Source: Bifidobacteriaceae bacterium (GTDB taxonomy: Bacteria > Actinomycetota > Actinomycetes > Actinomycetales > WQXJ01). From it: 9,325 nucleotides of DNA. The stretch is taken from assembly GCA_031266115.1 (NCBI GenBank), contig JAISBQ010000319.1, positions 1-9,325 of the forward strand, in the 5' to 3' direction. The position numbers and the translations under genes were made by a program. Below, one piece after another: positions 1 through 8,400 of this stretch; position 1 is the stretch's first letter, and every line of letters begins with the position of its first letter. A model generated the notes under the pieces. The model was not told where the DNA came from. It did no database searches and worked only from the letters and a program-made list of their open reading frames with translations.

Positions 1-39
1 GCTTCGATGCCGAATACCGGGCTCCACGGGCGGTGGAAG

Positions 40-105
40 CCTGGTATTCGACAATCTCGATGTTCCCGGAGGGTTCCGGAACCTGGTATTCGACAATCTC
101 GATGT
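40..105 (+). repeat. Exact 24-bp direct repeat, 42-bp period
   Basis: Positions 40-63 and 82-105 are identical over 24 bases, each beginning CCTGGTATTCGAC and ending CTCGATGT. The spacer between them ends in the perfect 12-bp palindrome GGTTCCGGAACC (72-83), which overlaps the start of the second unit by two bases. The 42-bp period is a multiple of three, so open frames through it show repeated peptides; I regard those as by-products of the repeat. Confidence 0.75.
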
Positions 106-219
106 CAACGCGATCGCCCAGCACGGTCACGATCTCCACACAGGGTCATTCCCGCGCCAGCGGCCCGCACACGACCACCTCCCACTCACGCCCGCCTATC
201 CCGGCACCACGCCCATTGC

Positions 220-276
220 CGAGTTTCAGGTTCGCGGGCCCAAACCGGCGATTCGAGGCCCAGAACCTGAAACTCG
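220..276. repeat. Long inverted repeat (14-bp perfect arms)
   Basis: CGAGTTTCAGGTTC at 220-233 is the exact reverse complement of 263-276. Inside the arms GGGCC (236-240) and GGCCC (257-261) can extend the stem across small bulges. GGCCCAGAAC (257-266) also has an inverted partner at 314-323, so alternative foldings are possible. There is no U-tract and no nearby gene end, so it resembles a repeat-element hairpin more than a terminator. Confidence 0.7.
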
Positions 277-406
277 ACGAAGAATCCGCCACCACACACC
301 ACCGACCCTTCACGTTCTGGGCCGGGACCGCCTGTGGGAGCCCGGAAAGGTGAAACTCGACGCGCTGGAAGGGCCTGCCCGCACCCATACCCACACCCAC
401 GACGCA

Positions 407-444
407 GCGAGCCGGGTGGCCCCGGGCGGGACCACCCGGCTCGC
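407..444 (-). terminator. GC-rich hairpin downstream of the GH3 gene
   Basis: Arms GCGAGCCGGGTGG (407-419) and its exact complement (432-444) form a 13-bp perfect stem with a 12-nt loop. It begins about 35 nt past the GH3 stop codon in the direction of transcription. There is no U-run after it, which is common for actinobacterial terminators. It is likely to stop transcription of the leftward gene, possibly with the adjacent hairpin at 449-474. Confidence 0.6.
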
Positions 445-448
445 GACA

Positions 449-474
449 CTCACGGCGCGTCAGCGCCGAGTGAG
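449..474 (-). terminator. Proximal stem-loop after the GH3 stop codon
   Basis: CTCAC-GGCGC (449-458) pairs with GCGCC (463-467) and GTGAG (470-474), leaving a GTCA loop and a two-base GA bulge. It starts only five bases beyond the stop codon at 480-482. It may act in tandem with the longer hairpin at 407-444 as a terminator or as a block to 3' mRNA decay. Confidence 0.45.
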
Positions 475-479
475 CAGGG

Positions 480-3400
480 TTAGGACACGGTCACCGTGTA
501 CGCCTTCGACTTCCCCCCGGCCTTGACCGTGATCTTGGCCGTGCCTGCGGTCTTGGCCACGAGGCCACCGGCCGAATCGACCGTAAGCACCGCGGGAGCG
601 GACGAGGTGTACGTGACCTTGACCGAGGTCGCCGTCGCGGGCTTGTAGGTGCCCGTGACATACGCGCTCGCCCCGACCTTGAGGGTCTTGGGGACGCTCG
701 CGCTGACGGAGGTCACCGCAGCCTTGGCCGGCTTCTTCGCGACCACGGCGACGGAGACCTTGGCGCTCTTGGCGCCCGTCGTCACCGTGAGGGTGGCCTT
801 GCCGGTCTTCTTCGCTGTCACCGTGCCGGTCGCTGTCACACTCGCGACCTGCGTGTTGGACGAACTCCACGCCACCTTCGCCGTCCCGGCGGCCGTGTAG
901 CCCTTGGCGGCGAGCTTGATGGACTTGCCCCGGACAAGGGTCACCGCCTTCTGGGCCGCCTTGACCTTGACCACAGCGACGCTCGGTGGTGTGACGGGAG
1001 CCAGCCCGGCCGCAGCCTTCGAGACGGCAGTGAGTGCGGCCTGGACCTGGGCCTCGGTGGAACTGGTACTGGCGACCACGGCCCGTGCCTGGGTGAGCGC
1101 TGCGGTCAACGCCGCGAACGACTCAGGCGTGTACGCGGTCCCCGTCAGCGTGGCGAGGTCGGTGACCAGGGCGGTCAGCGCGGACTTCAACGCCGGCGTC
1201 GCCGCACCCGCTGCCGGAGCAGCCGGGGTCACGCCGCTGAGCGCGGAGTTCAACGCGGCGAGCGCCGCAGCCACGGCGGCCTTGGAGGCCCCACCTGGGT
1301 TGGCCACCAACGAGCGGGCGGTCCCGGCCGCGGCACGCAGCGTCGCTGCGGCCTCGGTCGAGGTGCCCGGGCTGGATGCCAGTGCGTCGGCGGCATCGGC
1401 GAGGGCGCCAAGCCCCGCCACGTCGCCGCGCTCCACCAGGCCGGCCTGGGCGGCGTTGAGCGCCGCGAGGGCCGCGTTGACCTGTGCCTGGGTGGCGCCA
1501 CGGTCAGCCAACACAGCCTTGGCGGCGTCCACAGCCTTGGTCAGCGCGGATGCGCTGGCGTTGGTATAGGTCCCGGCGGGCTTGGCGGCGGCCTCGACCG
1601 CGGCAACCTTGGCGGTGAGGGCTGCGCCATCGGCCACATGCTCGCGAATCTCGATGAGTGCCGAGCGTGAGTCGATCCACGTGCCGTCGGTGGCGGTGAC
1701 GGTGACCTTGACCTGGCCGGCGCTGGTGGCCGTCAGGGTGCCATTGGCCGTCACGGTGGCGCCGGCGGTGTTGATGTCCATCGGGGCGATCCGGTAGCTG
1801 TACGTCGCCGCGCTGGAGGCCGGAACGGTCGTGGCGCCTAGCGCGATGCCGCGCGTGGTTTCAGCGACGGTTGCCGAACGTGACCCGAACGCGATGAGCT
1901 TGTCGTACAGCGTGACTTCTTCCCCGCTGAACTCCTGTGTCAACGCGCCCGCGTAGACGATCACGGGGAACGAGTCGGAGCCGGTCTGGCTGCCGTACTT
2001 CACCGTCGCGGTGATGTTCGCCCATCCGGCACCCACGGCCTTGACCACGCCGAACGCGTCGACCGAGGCCACTGCCGGGTTGGAGGAGGCGTACGTGACG
2101 TCGAGGTCGGCGAGGTCGAAGAACGAATCGTCCGACTTGGCGGCAGACAGCCCAGCGTTGATGACGTTGCCCGGGGTCGCGGTGTTGAGCACCACGCCGT
2201 CGGGGATTGTCGTGACCTGGCCGAGGCTCGGGGTGGGCGGCGCCGTCACCGTGAAGGATCCGCTCAGGCCCTGCGTCGAGGACCCACCAATCCGCACGGA
2301 CCATGTGCCGAGGTCCCACGTCTTGGCGTCGGCTGCCTCATCCCAGAACCACAGGTCGGCCACGGGCACGGACACGGTGACTGTCCGGGTCTGCCCTGGC
2401 CCCAGCGCTACCTTCTCGAAGCCCTTGAGCTGACGCTTGGGCCGATCGATCCCGTTGGAACCCGGGGCGGTCGTGTACAGCTGGATGACTTCCTTGCCGA
2501 CGATGTCGGAGGTGTTGGTCACGTCGACGGAGACAGCGAGCGTCTCGTCACCCGTCAGCGACGTGTCCGCAATCTTGATGTTGGAGTAGTCAAACGTCGA
2601 ATAGCTCAGGCCCCATCCGAAGGGATAGGACACGGCGGCGTTGGTGTACCAGTAGGTCCGTCCCTTGGTGATGGCGGTGGGCAGCAGGGTGTAGTCGTTG
2701 ACGTGGCCGATGTCGAGGATGTCCGAGTACCACGTGAACGTCAGCTTGCCCGAGGGGTTGGCCTTGCCGAACAGGATTCGGGCGAAGGCCTGCCCTTGGG
2801 CCTGGCCGTTGTAGTTGGCCCAGATGATGCCGGGCACCGAGCACACGGGGATGCCGGTGAGTCCGCAGGTCCAGTCGTCGCCATCGGGCGCTGTACCCGT
2901 GGTTGTCCATTCGCCGCGGAAGGGCTCGATGTTCATTTGGCCGACGGCCTCGATCCACACCACGGTGTTCGGGTTGAGCTGCCGGGCGAGTTGGACCAGT
3001 TCGGCCTGGTTGCGCGGTAGATCGATCGAGTAGCGGTCCATCTCCTCGGCAGACTCACCCTGGCGGGTGCCCACGCGGACTACGACGGCGTCGGCAGCCT
3101 GCACGGCATCGATCTGGGCAGGGTTGAGGCTCACCGTGTAGGCCGGCGGCTCGTAGACGAACACGAGCTTGATGGGTGTGCCCGTGGGGAGGGCAGGGTC
3201 GAGGGGCACCTTGATGGCGGACGAGGCGTTGCCGTCGGCGGGGACGCGACCGACGATGGTACCGGTCTCGTTGCCGAGGTGGACCACGAGTTCGCCGCCC
3301 GTGCGTATGCCGCCCGCTGCGGTGGGATCCGCGGACGCGTTCTCGCCGTTGCACGTTCCCGGCGTCTCGTCGTCACCGGGGGCAGCCCTGGTATAGCCGG

Positions 3401-5168
3401 TGCAGCTGAGTTGTTGCACCGAGACCTGGGTAGTCCCGGCCGGCAGCGTGATATCGAGGGAGAACATGCCGCCCCAGTCCTGGTTGGGCATCATCGCGCT
3501 CGGGTTGCTGTAGTGCGGGTCGTACCGGATGCCGCGCCAGCCGGCCCAGTCCCACACGCCGTCGCGGTGTTCACCGGGAGGTGCGGTGAGGAGGGTCTGA
3601 ACGTCCGAGGCGTTGTAGAACGTGACGGATTCGATGCCGGGCTTGGCGCCGTACTGGGGCACGACCCCATCGATCTGTGTGACGGCTGCATCCGGGTTGA
3701 ACCCGTAGGCAGCGACGGCCTGCCGCAGGGCGGCCAGGGCGGAGATGGGTGCCGGGTTCGGGGAACCGGAGTATCCACCGAGGATGGATTCGTCGGCGAG
3801 GTAGCCGAGCAGAACGATGTTCTCGGCGTCGGCGGCGTCGAGCGGCAGCGCATTCTTGTTGGTTCCGGTCACGGGCCCGTTCTTCAGGAGCACGGGGGCT
3901 TCGTCGGACATCTTGTTCGCCGTGGCGGTGTGGGCAGCCGAGGCCTTGCCCACCTGGTTGGACGGCCGGTATTCGCTGCCCCGGTAGGGGACCTTGGCCG
4001 CGTCGTCCCATTCGCCCAACCGCATGCGCTCGGTGAAGACGCGCAGCAGCGAGACGTCCATGTCGGCCTGCGTGATGAGGCCCTGGTCGCGGGCGTCCGG
4101 CAGGTTGCCGACGTACTGGAAGGACCAGTTGCCGTTGTCGCAGGCCAGGTCGGTGCCGGCCTTGACGGACCAGGCGGTCGCCTCGGCGCCGGTGACCGAG
4201 TGGCCCAGGCCCTCGGGCTCCCACTGGTGGCGGACGTGCTCATCGAGGATGGCGTCGCAGTCGGAGGTGATGAATCCGTCGAATCCCCAGGTGCGCCGCG
4301 CCATCTGCTCGATGTACTCGCTGGACGCTGACATCGGGGTGCCGTTGGTCCGGTTGTAGGCGCTCATCATGGAGCGGGACGCCGATCCGTCGGCGCCGGT
4401 GAGGGCCGCGAAGGCGGGCGTGTAGTACTCGCGCAGGTCCCGCTCGGACATGATCGAATCGCCGTTGCGGCGATAGTTCTCGGCGTTGTTGGCGAAGAAG
4501 TGCTTCGGCGTGGAGACGATCTTCGTGTAGGTGGGATCGCCGGTCTGCAGGCCGGTGACGAATTCCTTACCGATTTCGCCCATCAGGTAGGGATCCTCGC
4601 CATACGATTCGTCGGCGCGGCCCCACCGCGGATCGCGGTTGAGGTTGATGGTGGGTGACCAGTAGGTCAGGTCGTTGGCTCCCGATCCGGCGCCGTCGGC
4701 GCCGTTGTTGCCGGCGCGCGCCTCATCGGAGATGGCGGTGGCCATCTCGCGGACCAGGTCGCGGTTCCACGTGGCGCCGATGCCAAGCGCGGACGGGAAC
4801 GATGTCGCACCGGTCACGTTGGCGACGCCGTGGAGTGCCTCGTTCCAGTAGCGGTAGGCCTTGACGCCCAAGCGCGGGATAGCCTGGTAGGTGGGCAGCG
4901 CGGTGTTGGTCACCCGGCTGCTGGCCGAGCGATGCTGGGCAACCTTCTCCTCGAACGTCATGCGTGACACCAAGTCGGCGGCGCGGACATCGAAGGGAAG
5001 GGACTGGTCGAGGTAGGGCAGCGGATCGGCGGCCTCGGCAGGGTCGGGGCCGCCGGGTACTCCGGCGCCTTGGAGTCCCGCAACAGCGAACGATGCCGCA
5101 ACGGCCGTGGCGACGAAGGTCGCCCAGCGCCGTGCCCGTCCGCGCGTGGCATCGGTGTGGTGAGTCAT
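480..5168 (-). CDS. Secreted GH3 beta-xylosidase-like, FIVAR/Ig tail
   Basis: 1562 aa. It probably hydrolyses non-reducing-end xylose (or related sugars) from xylo-oligosaccharides outside the cell. Residues 1-47 are a Sec signal peptide (Arg-rich start, Ala/Val core, AEA cleavage region). Residues 50-400 are the GH3 barrel: WNEALHGV (108-115), RDPRWGR (178-184), KHF (222-224) and the nucleophile motif TSDCDA with Asp303. SDCDA is typical of xylosidase/arabinofuranosidase GH3 enzymes, whereas many beta-glucosidases have SDW. Residues 415-860 are the C-terminal GH3 domain, with Glu708 in ESAEEMDR the likely acid/base and a beta-rich insert at about 535-680. A Fn3-like domain follows (880-975), then two Ig-like domains (985-1175), three FIVAR repeats (1180-1390) and two basic BIG2-type domains (1398-1562). 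The start is supported by GGAGAGG ten bases upstream. No LPXTG motif is present. The family is secure; the exact substrate is inferred. Confidence 0.93.
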   Translation of the reverse strand: MTHHTDATRGRARRWATFVATAVAASFAVAGLQGAGVPGGPDPAEAADPLPYLDQSLPFDVRAADLVSRMTFEEKVAQHRSASSRVTNTALPTYQAIPRLGVKAYRYWNEALHGVANVTGATSFPSALGIGATWNRDLVREMATAISDEARAGNNGADGAGSGANDLTYWSPTINLNRDPRWGRADESYGEDPYLMGEIGKEFVTGLQTGDPTYTKIVSTPKHFFANNAENYRRNGDSIMSERDLREYYTPAFAALTGADGSASRSMMSAYNRTNGTPMSASSEYIEQMARRTWGFDGFITSDCDAILDEHVRHQWEPEGLGHSVTGAEATAWSVKAGTDLACDNGNWSFQYVGNLPDARDQGLITQADMDVSLLRVFTERMRLGEWDDAAKVPYRGSEYRPSNQVGKASAAHTATANKMSDEAPVLLKNGPVTGTNKNALPLDAADAENIVLLGYLADESILGGYSGSPNPAPISALAALRQAVAAYGFNPDAAVTQIDGVVPQYGAKPGIESVTFYNASDVQTLLTAPPGEHRDGVWDWAGWRGIRYDPHYSNPSAMMPNQDWGGMFSLDITLPAGTTQVSVQQLSCTGYTRAAPGDDETPGTCNGENASADPTAAGGIRTGGELVVHLGNETGTIVGRVPADGNASSAIKVPLDPALPTGTPIKLVFVYEPPAYTVSLNPAQIDAVQAADAVVVRVGTRQGESAEEMDRYSIDLPRNQAELVQLARQLNPNTVVWIEAVGQMNIEPFRGEWTTTGTAPDGDDWTCGLTGIPVCSVPGIIWANYNGQAQGQAFARILFGKANPSGKLTFTWYSDILDIGHVNDYTLLPTAITKGRTYWYTNAAVSYPFGWGLSYSTFDYSNIKIADTSLTGDETLAVSVDVTNTSDIVGKEVIQLYTTAPGSNGIDRPKRQLKGFEKVALGPGQTRTVTVSVPVADLWFWDEAADAKTWDLGTWSVRIGGSSTQGLSGSFTVTAPPTPSLGQVTTIPDGVVLNTATPGNVINAGLSAAKSDDSFFDLADLDVTYASSNPAVASVDAFGVVKAVGAGWANITATVKYGSQTGSDSFPVIVYAGALTQEFSGEEVTLYDKLIAFGSRSATVAETTRGIALGATTVPASSAATYSYRIAPMDINTAGATVTANGTLTATSAGQVKVTVTATDGTWIDSRSALIEIREHVADGAALTAKVAAVEAAAKPAGTYTNASASALTKAVDAAKAVLADRGATQAQVNAALAALNAAQAGLVERGDVAGLGALADAADALASSPGTSTEAAATLRAAAGTARSLVANPGGASKAAVAAALAALNSALSGVTPAAPAAGAATPALKSALTALVTDLATLTGTAYTPESFAALTAALTQARAVVASTSSTEAQVQAALTAVSKAAAGLAPVTPPSVAVVKVKAAQKAVTLVRGKSIKLAAKGYTAAGTAKVAWSSSNTQVASVTATGTVTAKKTGKATLTVTTGAKSAKVSVAVVAKKPAKAAVTSVSASVPKTLKVGASAYVTGTYKPATATSVKVTYTSSAPAVLTVDSAGGLVAKTAGTAKITVKAGGKSKAYTVTVS

Positions 5169-5178
5169 GAAATCGATT

Positions 5179-5185
5179 CCTCTCC
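5179..5185 (-). promoter_or_regulatory. Ribosome binding site of the GH3 gene
   Basis: The minus strand reads GGAGAGG ten bases before the ATG at 5168. This purine-rich site supports that ATG, which also opens a good signal peptide. Confidence 0.75.
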
Positions 5186-5318
5186 GAATCTTTCAGGGTT
5201 TGGGCGGTCCGCTGGTCGTCGTTGCACCTGGGCGGACGCGTGCCAGTGTAGGGCCCGCGCGGCTCCCTCGGCGGATCGCAATCGTGTGCAACGCGTTTGT
5301 GCAGGTCAGGGGCGTGTG

Positions 5319-5348
5319 TTGACCGTTGGTTGCGAAGTGGGCAACAAT
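5319..5348 (+). promoter_or_regulatory. Candidate sigma-70-type promoter of GH10 gene
   Basis: TTGACC (5319-5324) is followed after 18 bases by AACAAT (5343-5348), which matches four of six bases of the -10 consensus. The predicted transcription start would lie near 5355, giving a leader of about 65 nt before the RBS. Alternative spacings exist, so the -10 call is tentative. Confidence 0.45.
5329..5345. promoter_or_regulatory. Operator-like dyad GTTGC-N7-GCAAC
   Basis: Perfect 5-bp arms (5329-5333 and 5341-5345) lie between the candidate -35 and -10 and overlap the -10. A repressor bound there would block the GH10 promoter. The half-site word recurs at 5221-5225 and 5288-5292 in the same intergenic region. 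No regulator gene is in the window to name the binding protein. Confidence 0.4.
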
Positions 5349-5404
5349 CGTATGACCTATTCCGTCGCGCCGTGGGGCGGCCAGGGGCAGTAATCAATCC
5401 AAAC

Positions 5405-5411
5405 GAAGGAG
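5405..5411 (+). promoter_or_regulatory. Ribosome binding site of the GH10 gene
   Basis: GAAGGAG ends eight bases before the ATG at 5420. It decides the start: the upstream in-frame codons from 5297 lack such a site and would place 41 non-signal residues ahead of the signal peptide. Confidence 0.85.
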
Positions 5412-5419
5412 TTTGTCGG

Positions 5420-8400
5420 ATGCGAGGAAAAATGCGGCGCCTCATTGTGGTGTCGCTCGCTACGGTGATGGGGGCCACGACGGCCGCCGTCGCCACTACC
5501 ACGTCCGCCACGGCGGTCGACTACACGTTGCCATCGTTGTGGCGTGAGTATCAGGACTATTTCATCATGGGCACGTTCGGTACCTGGAACGGTACGCAGG
5601 CCCTCTACCACTACCGGACCAACAGTCCGTCCAACGCGCTGAAGCTCGACGGTCAGATCGGCAACAACAACTCCAACTCGGTGTCCCGCCAGGCGTACAA
5701 CGCGGCCGTCACCGAGATCGATGCCGATACAACCCTGACTGAGCTGGAGAAGGCCGCGGCGAAGGAGGTCGCCAACCGGAACGTCGTGCTGGCCAACACA
5801 ACCAACAGCTCCGAGGCCACCTTGCGGGCCATCCAGGCCTACAACGAGACCAACAACCTTCCGCCCGAAGAGCGCAAGGTGGTCAGGGCTCACGTGTTGG
5901 CGTGGCACGGTGGGCAGCAGCCCAACTACTTCTTCTGCAACGGCTTCGTCTACAACGCCCAGAACCCCGACTGGGCCAGCCCCGCGACCATGCTCGCGCG
6001 GTTGGACAACTACATCATGAAGATGATGGAGAAGTACGAGCCGTACAACGACGTCATCTACTCGTGGGACGTGGTCAACGAGCCGATTGACGATTACACC
6101 GGCCAGGTTCGCAATGCCGACGACTACCAGGTGGGGCAGTGGGGACGCATCTTCCGCCGCGCCGATCTGGACACCAACCCCGATGCCCGCCTCTACGCGG
6201 AGTCCGCGTGGATTCGTCAGGCGTTCTCCTCGGCCCGCACGTGGTCCAACCACTACGGCGCCGATTGGAAGCTCTACCTCAACGACTTCCAGGACTCCAA
6301 CAAGCTCTACGAGCCCAAGATGAGCCAGACCATCAAGATGCTCCAGCCCATCTACGCGGCCGGCAACGTCGACGGCTACGGCATGCAGGCACGTCTTGCG
6401 GCCGCCTACCCCACCATCGACATGCTGCGCGCCCAGATCGAAGCGGGCCTGACGGTGGCCGACGAGATCTCCTTCTCCGAATCCGACATCCGGTCCGACT
6501 TTGTCCCCAACCCCTACTACGACCCGAATGAGCCCACGCGCCGCGTCCTGCCCACGGACCCGCAGTATCCGGCGAACTCCGGATCGACATCGTGGATCGG
6601 CCAGGCCAACGGCAACACGTTCGATGTCCACAACTCCCCGGTGATGAGGCGAGAGGGCTGGGGCTCAGGCGCCAACAACACCATGGCCAACAGTGCCGAA
6701 GTCCAGGAGTACCAGGCCGATTTCGCGGCCGATTGGATGGATCTGCTGATCGAGTACAAGGACAAGATTGTCGCTTACCAGTGGGACGGCACCAGCGACA
6801 CCGGCACGTTCAACCGGACCACGGGCGGCCACCTGTGGACCAACGCCGGTGTGGAGAAGGCCTCGTTCTTCGCGACGATCGGCGCCCCGAACCGCGACAA
6901 GATGCGCCAGGCAATCGCCGCGGTGAGCCTCGCTGATGAGGCGGATTACTACCCGTCCACCTGGGCCACCTACCTCGCCGCGCGCGAGGCCGCCGAGGAT
7001 CTGGTCGATGTCCGCATCTACACGATGGATGGGGTCCAGGCGGTCAAGGACGCGACCGCGGACTTGAATGCCGCCATTGAGGCGCTCGAACTCAATCAGC
7101 TCGGCCCGCTGTATGACGCGTGGGCCGATGCCGATCTGAGCGCCTACACCACGTCCAGCGCCGCCGCGTTGACCGGTGCACTGTCCGGTGCCGAGGATGT
7201 GTTGGCGAACACCTCGGCCACCGAGGCCGAGATCCAGGCCGCATACGACACCCTCGCTGGCGCCGTCGCTGGGCTCGTGGCACGGGCCGGGGACGCCATC
7301 GTCGGTCCGTTCGAGGCGCTTCTCGCCGCGGGCACGTCGGTCGAGGCGAACCAGACCGCGTACACCACGGACAGCTATGCGGCGTTCGCGCCGGTGCTGG
7401 CCGCGGCCCGCGCCGTGTATGCGAACCTTGCCGACACCCCGGCCGATGCCGTTCAGGCCGCTCACGCCGACCTCCAGGCCGCCTTCGGCTCCCTGGTGAT
7501 TGGCGGGGTGGACCGCGACGGCCTGCGCGATTGGATCGCCATCGCTGAGGCGATGGCGGCGACTCCCGACCTCTACATGACTGCGGGTCTTGCCAACCTC
7601 AACGCCAAGCTCGATGCCGCCAAGGTGGTCGAGGCGGATCCGGCGGCCACTCAGGGCCAGATCGATGCCGCGGAGATCGCGCTGGGTCAGGCCGTCATCG
7701 CGATCGTCGACAAGGGCGACACCGCCGCCTTGGCGATCCTCGATGCGACCGTCCGGGCGCTACCCGAGGCGCTGTACACCCCGGTCTCCTGGGCCGCTCT
7801 GACTTCGCCGCTCGCGGCGTCCCAGGCGATCTTGGCGCTGAGCGAGGCACCGAAGACCGATGTCGACGAGGCGTACGAGGCGCTGCGTGCGGCCATGGGG
7901 GGCCTGGTTCCGCGGCCGTCCAAGGTGTCGTTGGCCTCGGCGATTTCGCTCGCTCAGACCATCGTGGACGGGATCGCGAACTATGTGCCGTCTAGCGTGG
8001 TCGGGCTGCCGGATGTCTTGGCGAGCGCCAAGGCCGTCAACGACAACCCGAACGCCACGGCGACGCAGGTCTCGACCGCGCGCAGCACCTTGGTGGCCGA
8101 GATCGCCAAGGCTCGCGTGAGGCCGTACACCGGATCGGCGTCGGCGGCGGTCGCCGCTGCCCGGGCCATGAACACGGCCGGCGTGGATGCGGCGACCGCG
8201 CAGGCGCTGGCGAGTGCGATCGCCATCGCTGAGGCCGCCATCGCCAACCCCGAGGCCACTCAGGATGAGGTCGATGCCGCCGAGGCCGGCGTGGTCAACG
8301 CCATGGTGGCCCCGGCCATCCAGGCGGGATTGGCCCCGAAGGTCGCTCCCGAGGTGGCTCCGGCGGCTCCCAAGGCCGGCAAGGCGATCTTCAAGGTCGC

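Larger units (their letters stand above)
9..361. repeat. Six-copy degenerate 16-mer repeat, BIME-like
   Basis: Six copies of a 16-mer close to GAACCTGRWAYTCGAC lie at 9-24 (minus), 37-52 (plus), 79-94 (plus), 218-233 (minus), 263-278 (plus) and 346-361 (plus). The order minus, plus, plus occurs twice. The first three copies have GTATT in the core and the last three have AAACT. Both minus copies end in TCGGC, while all plus copies end in TCGAC. Each minus/plus pair forms an inverted repeat, as in REP/BIME-type intergenic elements. The elements were found by eye; their identity as a known repeat family is not established. Confidence 0.6.
1..448. other. Non-coding region with repeat cluster
   Basis: No frame here is convincing as a gene. 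Short open frames exist on both strands, but none has a good ribosome binding site with a start and all are built from the local repeats. The stretch is filled by six copies of a degenerate 16-mer, a 24-bp exact tandem repeat, a 14-bp perfect inverted repeat around 220-276, and a terminator-like hairpin next to the GH3 gene. The left edge could include the end of a neighbouring gene, but nothing shows it. Confidence 0.7.
5169..5419. promoter_or_regulatory. Divergent intergenic control region
   Basis: This 251-bp region separates the two divergent glycosidase genes and must hold both promoters. Visible elements are a candidate promoter for the GH10 gene, a GTTGC-7-GCAAC dyad across its spacer, and the pair CGTTGCAC (5220-5227) / GTGCAACG (5286-5293), exact complements 58 bases apart. 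Another GCAA lies at 5278-5281, ten bases before the one at 5288-5291. For the GH3 gene only a weak -10-like TACACT (minus strand, 5245-5250) is seen, without a good -35. The frame of the GH10 gene stays open back to 5297, but the RBS places its start at 5420. Confidence 0.7.

Noticed and set aside
1..121. Minus-strand open frame running off the left edge with a repeated NIEIVEYQ peptide, and a plus-strand frame with a repeated WYSTISM peptide
   Set aside because: Both peptides come from the exact 24-bp repeat, whose 42-bp period keeps the frame. The minus frame has no good start or RBS, and the repeat family continues into DNA with no such frame.
1..448. Possible CRISPR array
   Set aside because: There are only two exact repeat units; the other copies are in both orientations with irregular spacing, and no spacers of uniform length are present.
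3279..4331. 350-codon plus-strand open frame antisense to the GH3 gene
   Set aside because: It lies wholly opposite the conserved GH3 coding sequence. Long antisense frames are usual in high-GC DNA, and the translation shows no domain or signal.
5297..5419. Upstream extension of the GH10 gene to an earlier in-frame start
   Set aside because: The extension would bury the signal peptide behind 41 residues and read through the candidate promoter. GAAGGAG eight bases before 5420 gives a better start.
5357..6631. 424-codon minus-strand open frame antisense to the GH10 gene
   Set aside because: It covers the GH10 catalytic domain, whose motifs are in the other strand. The Gly/Val/Arg-rich translation is typical of a shadow frame.
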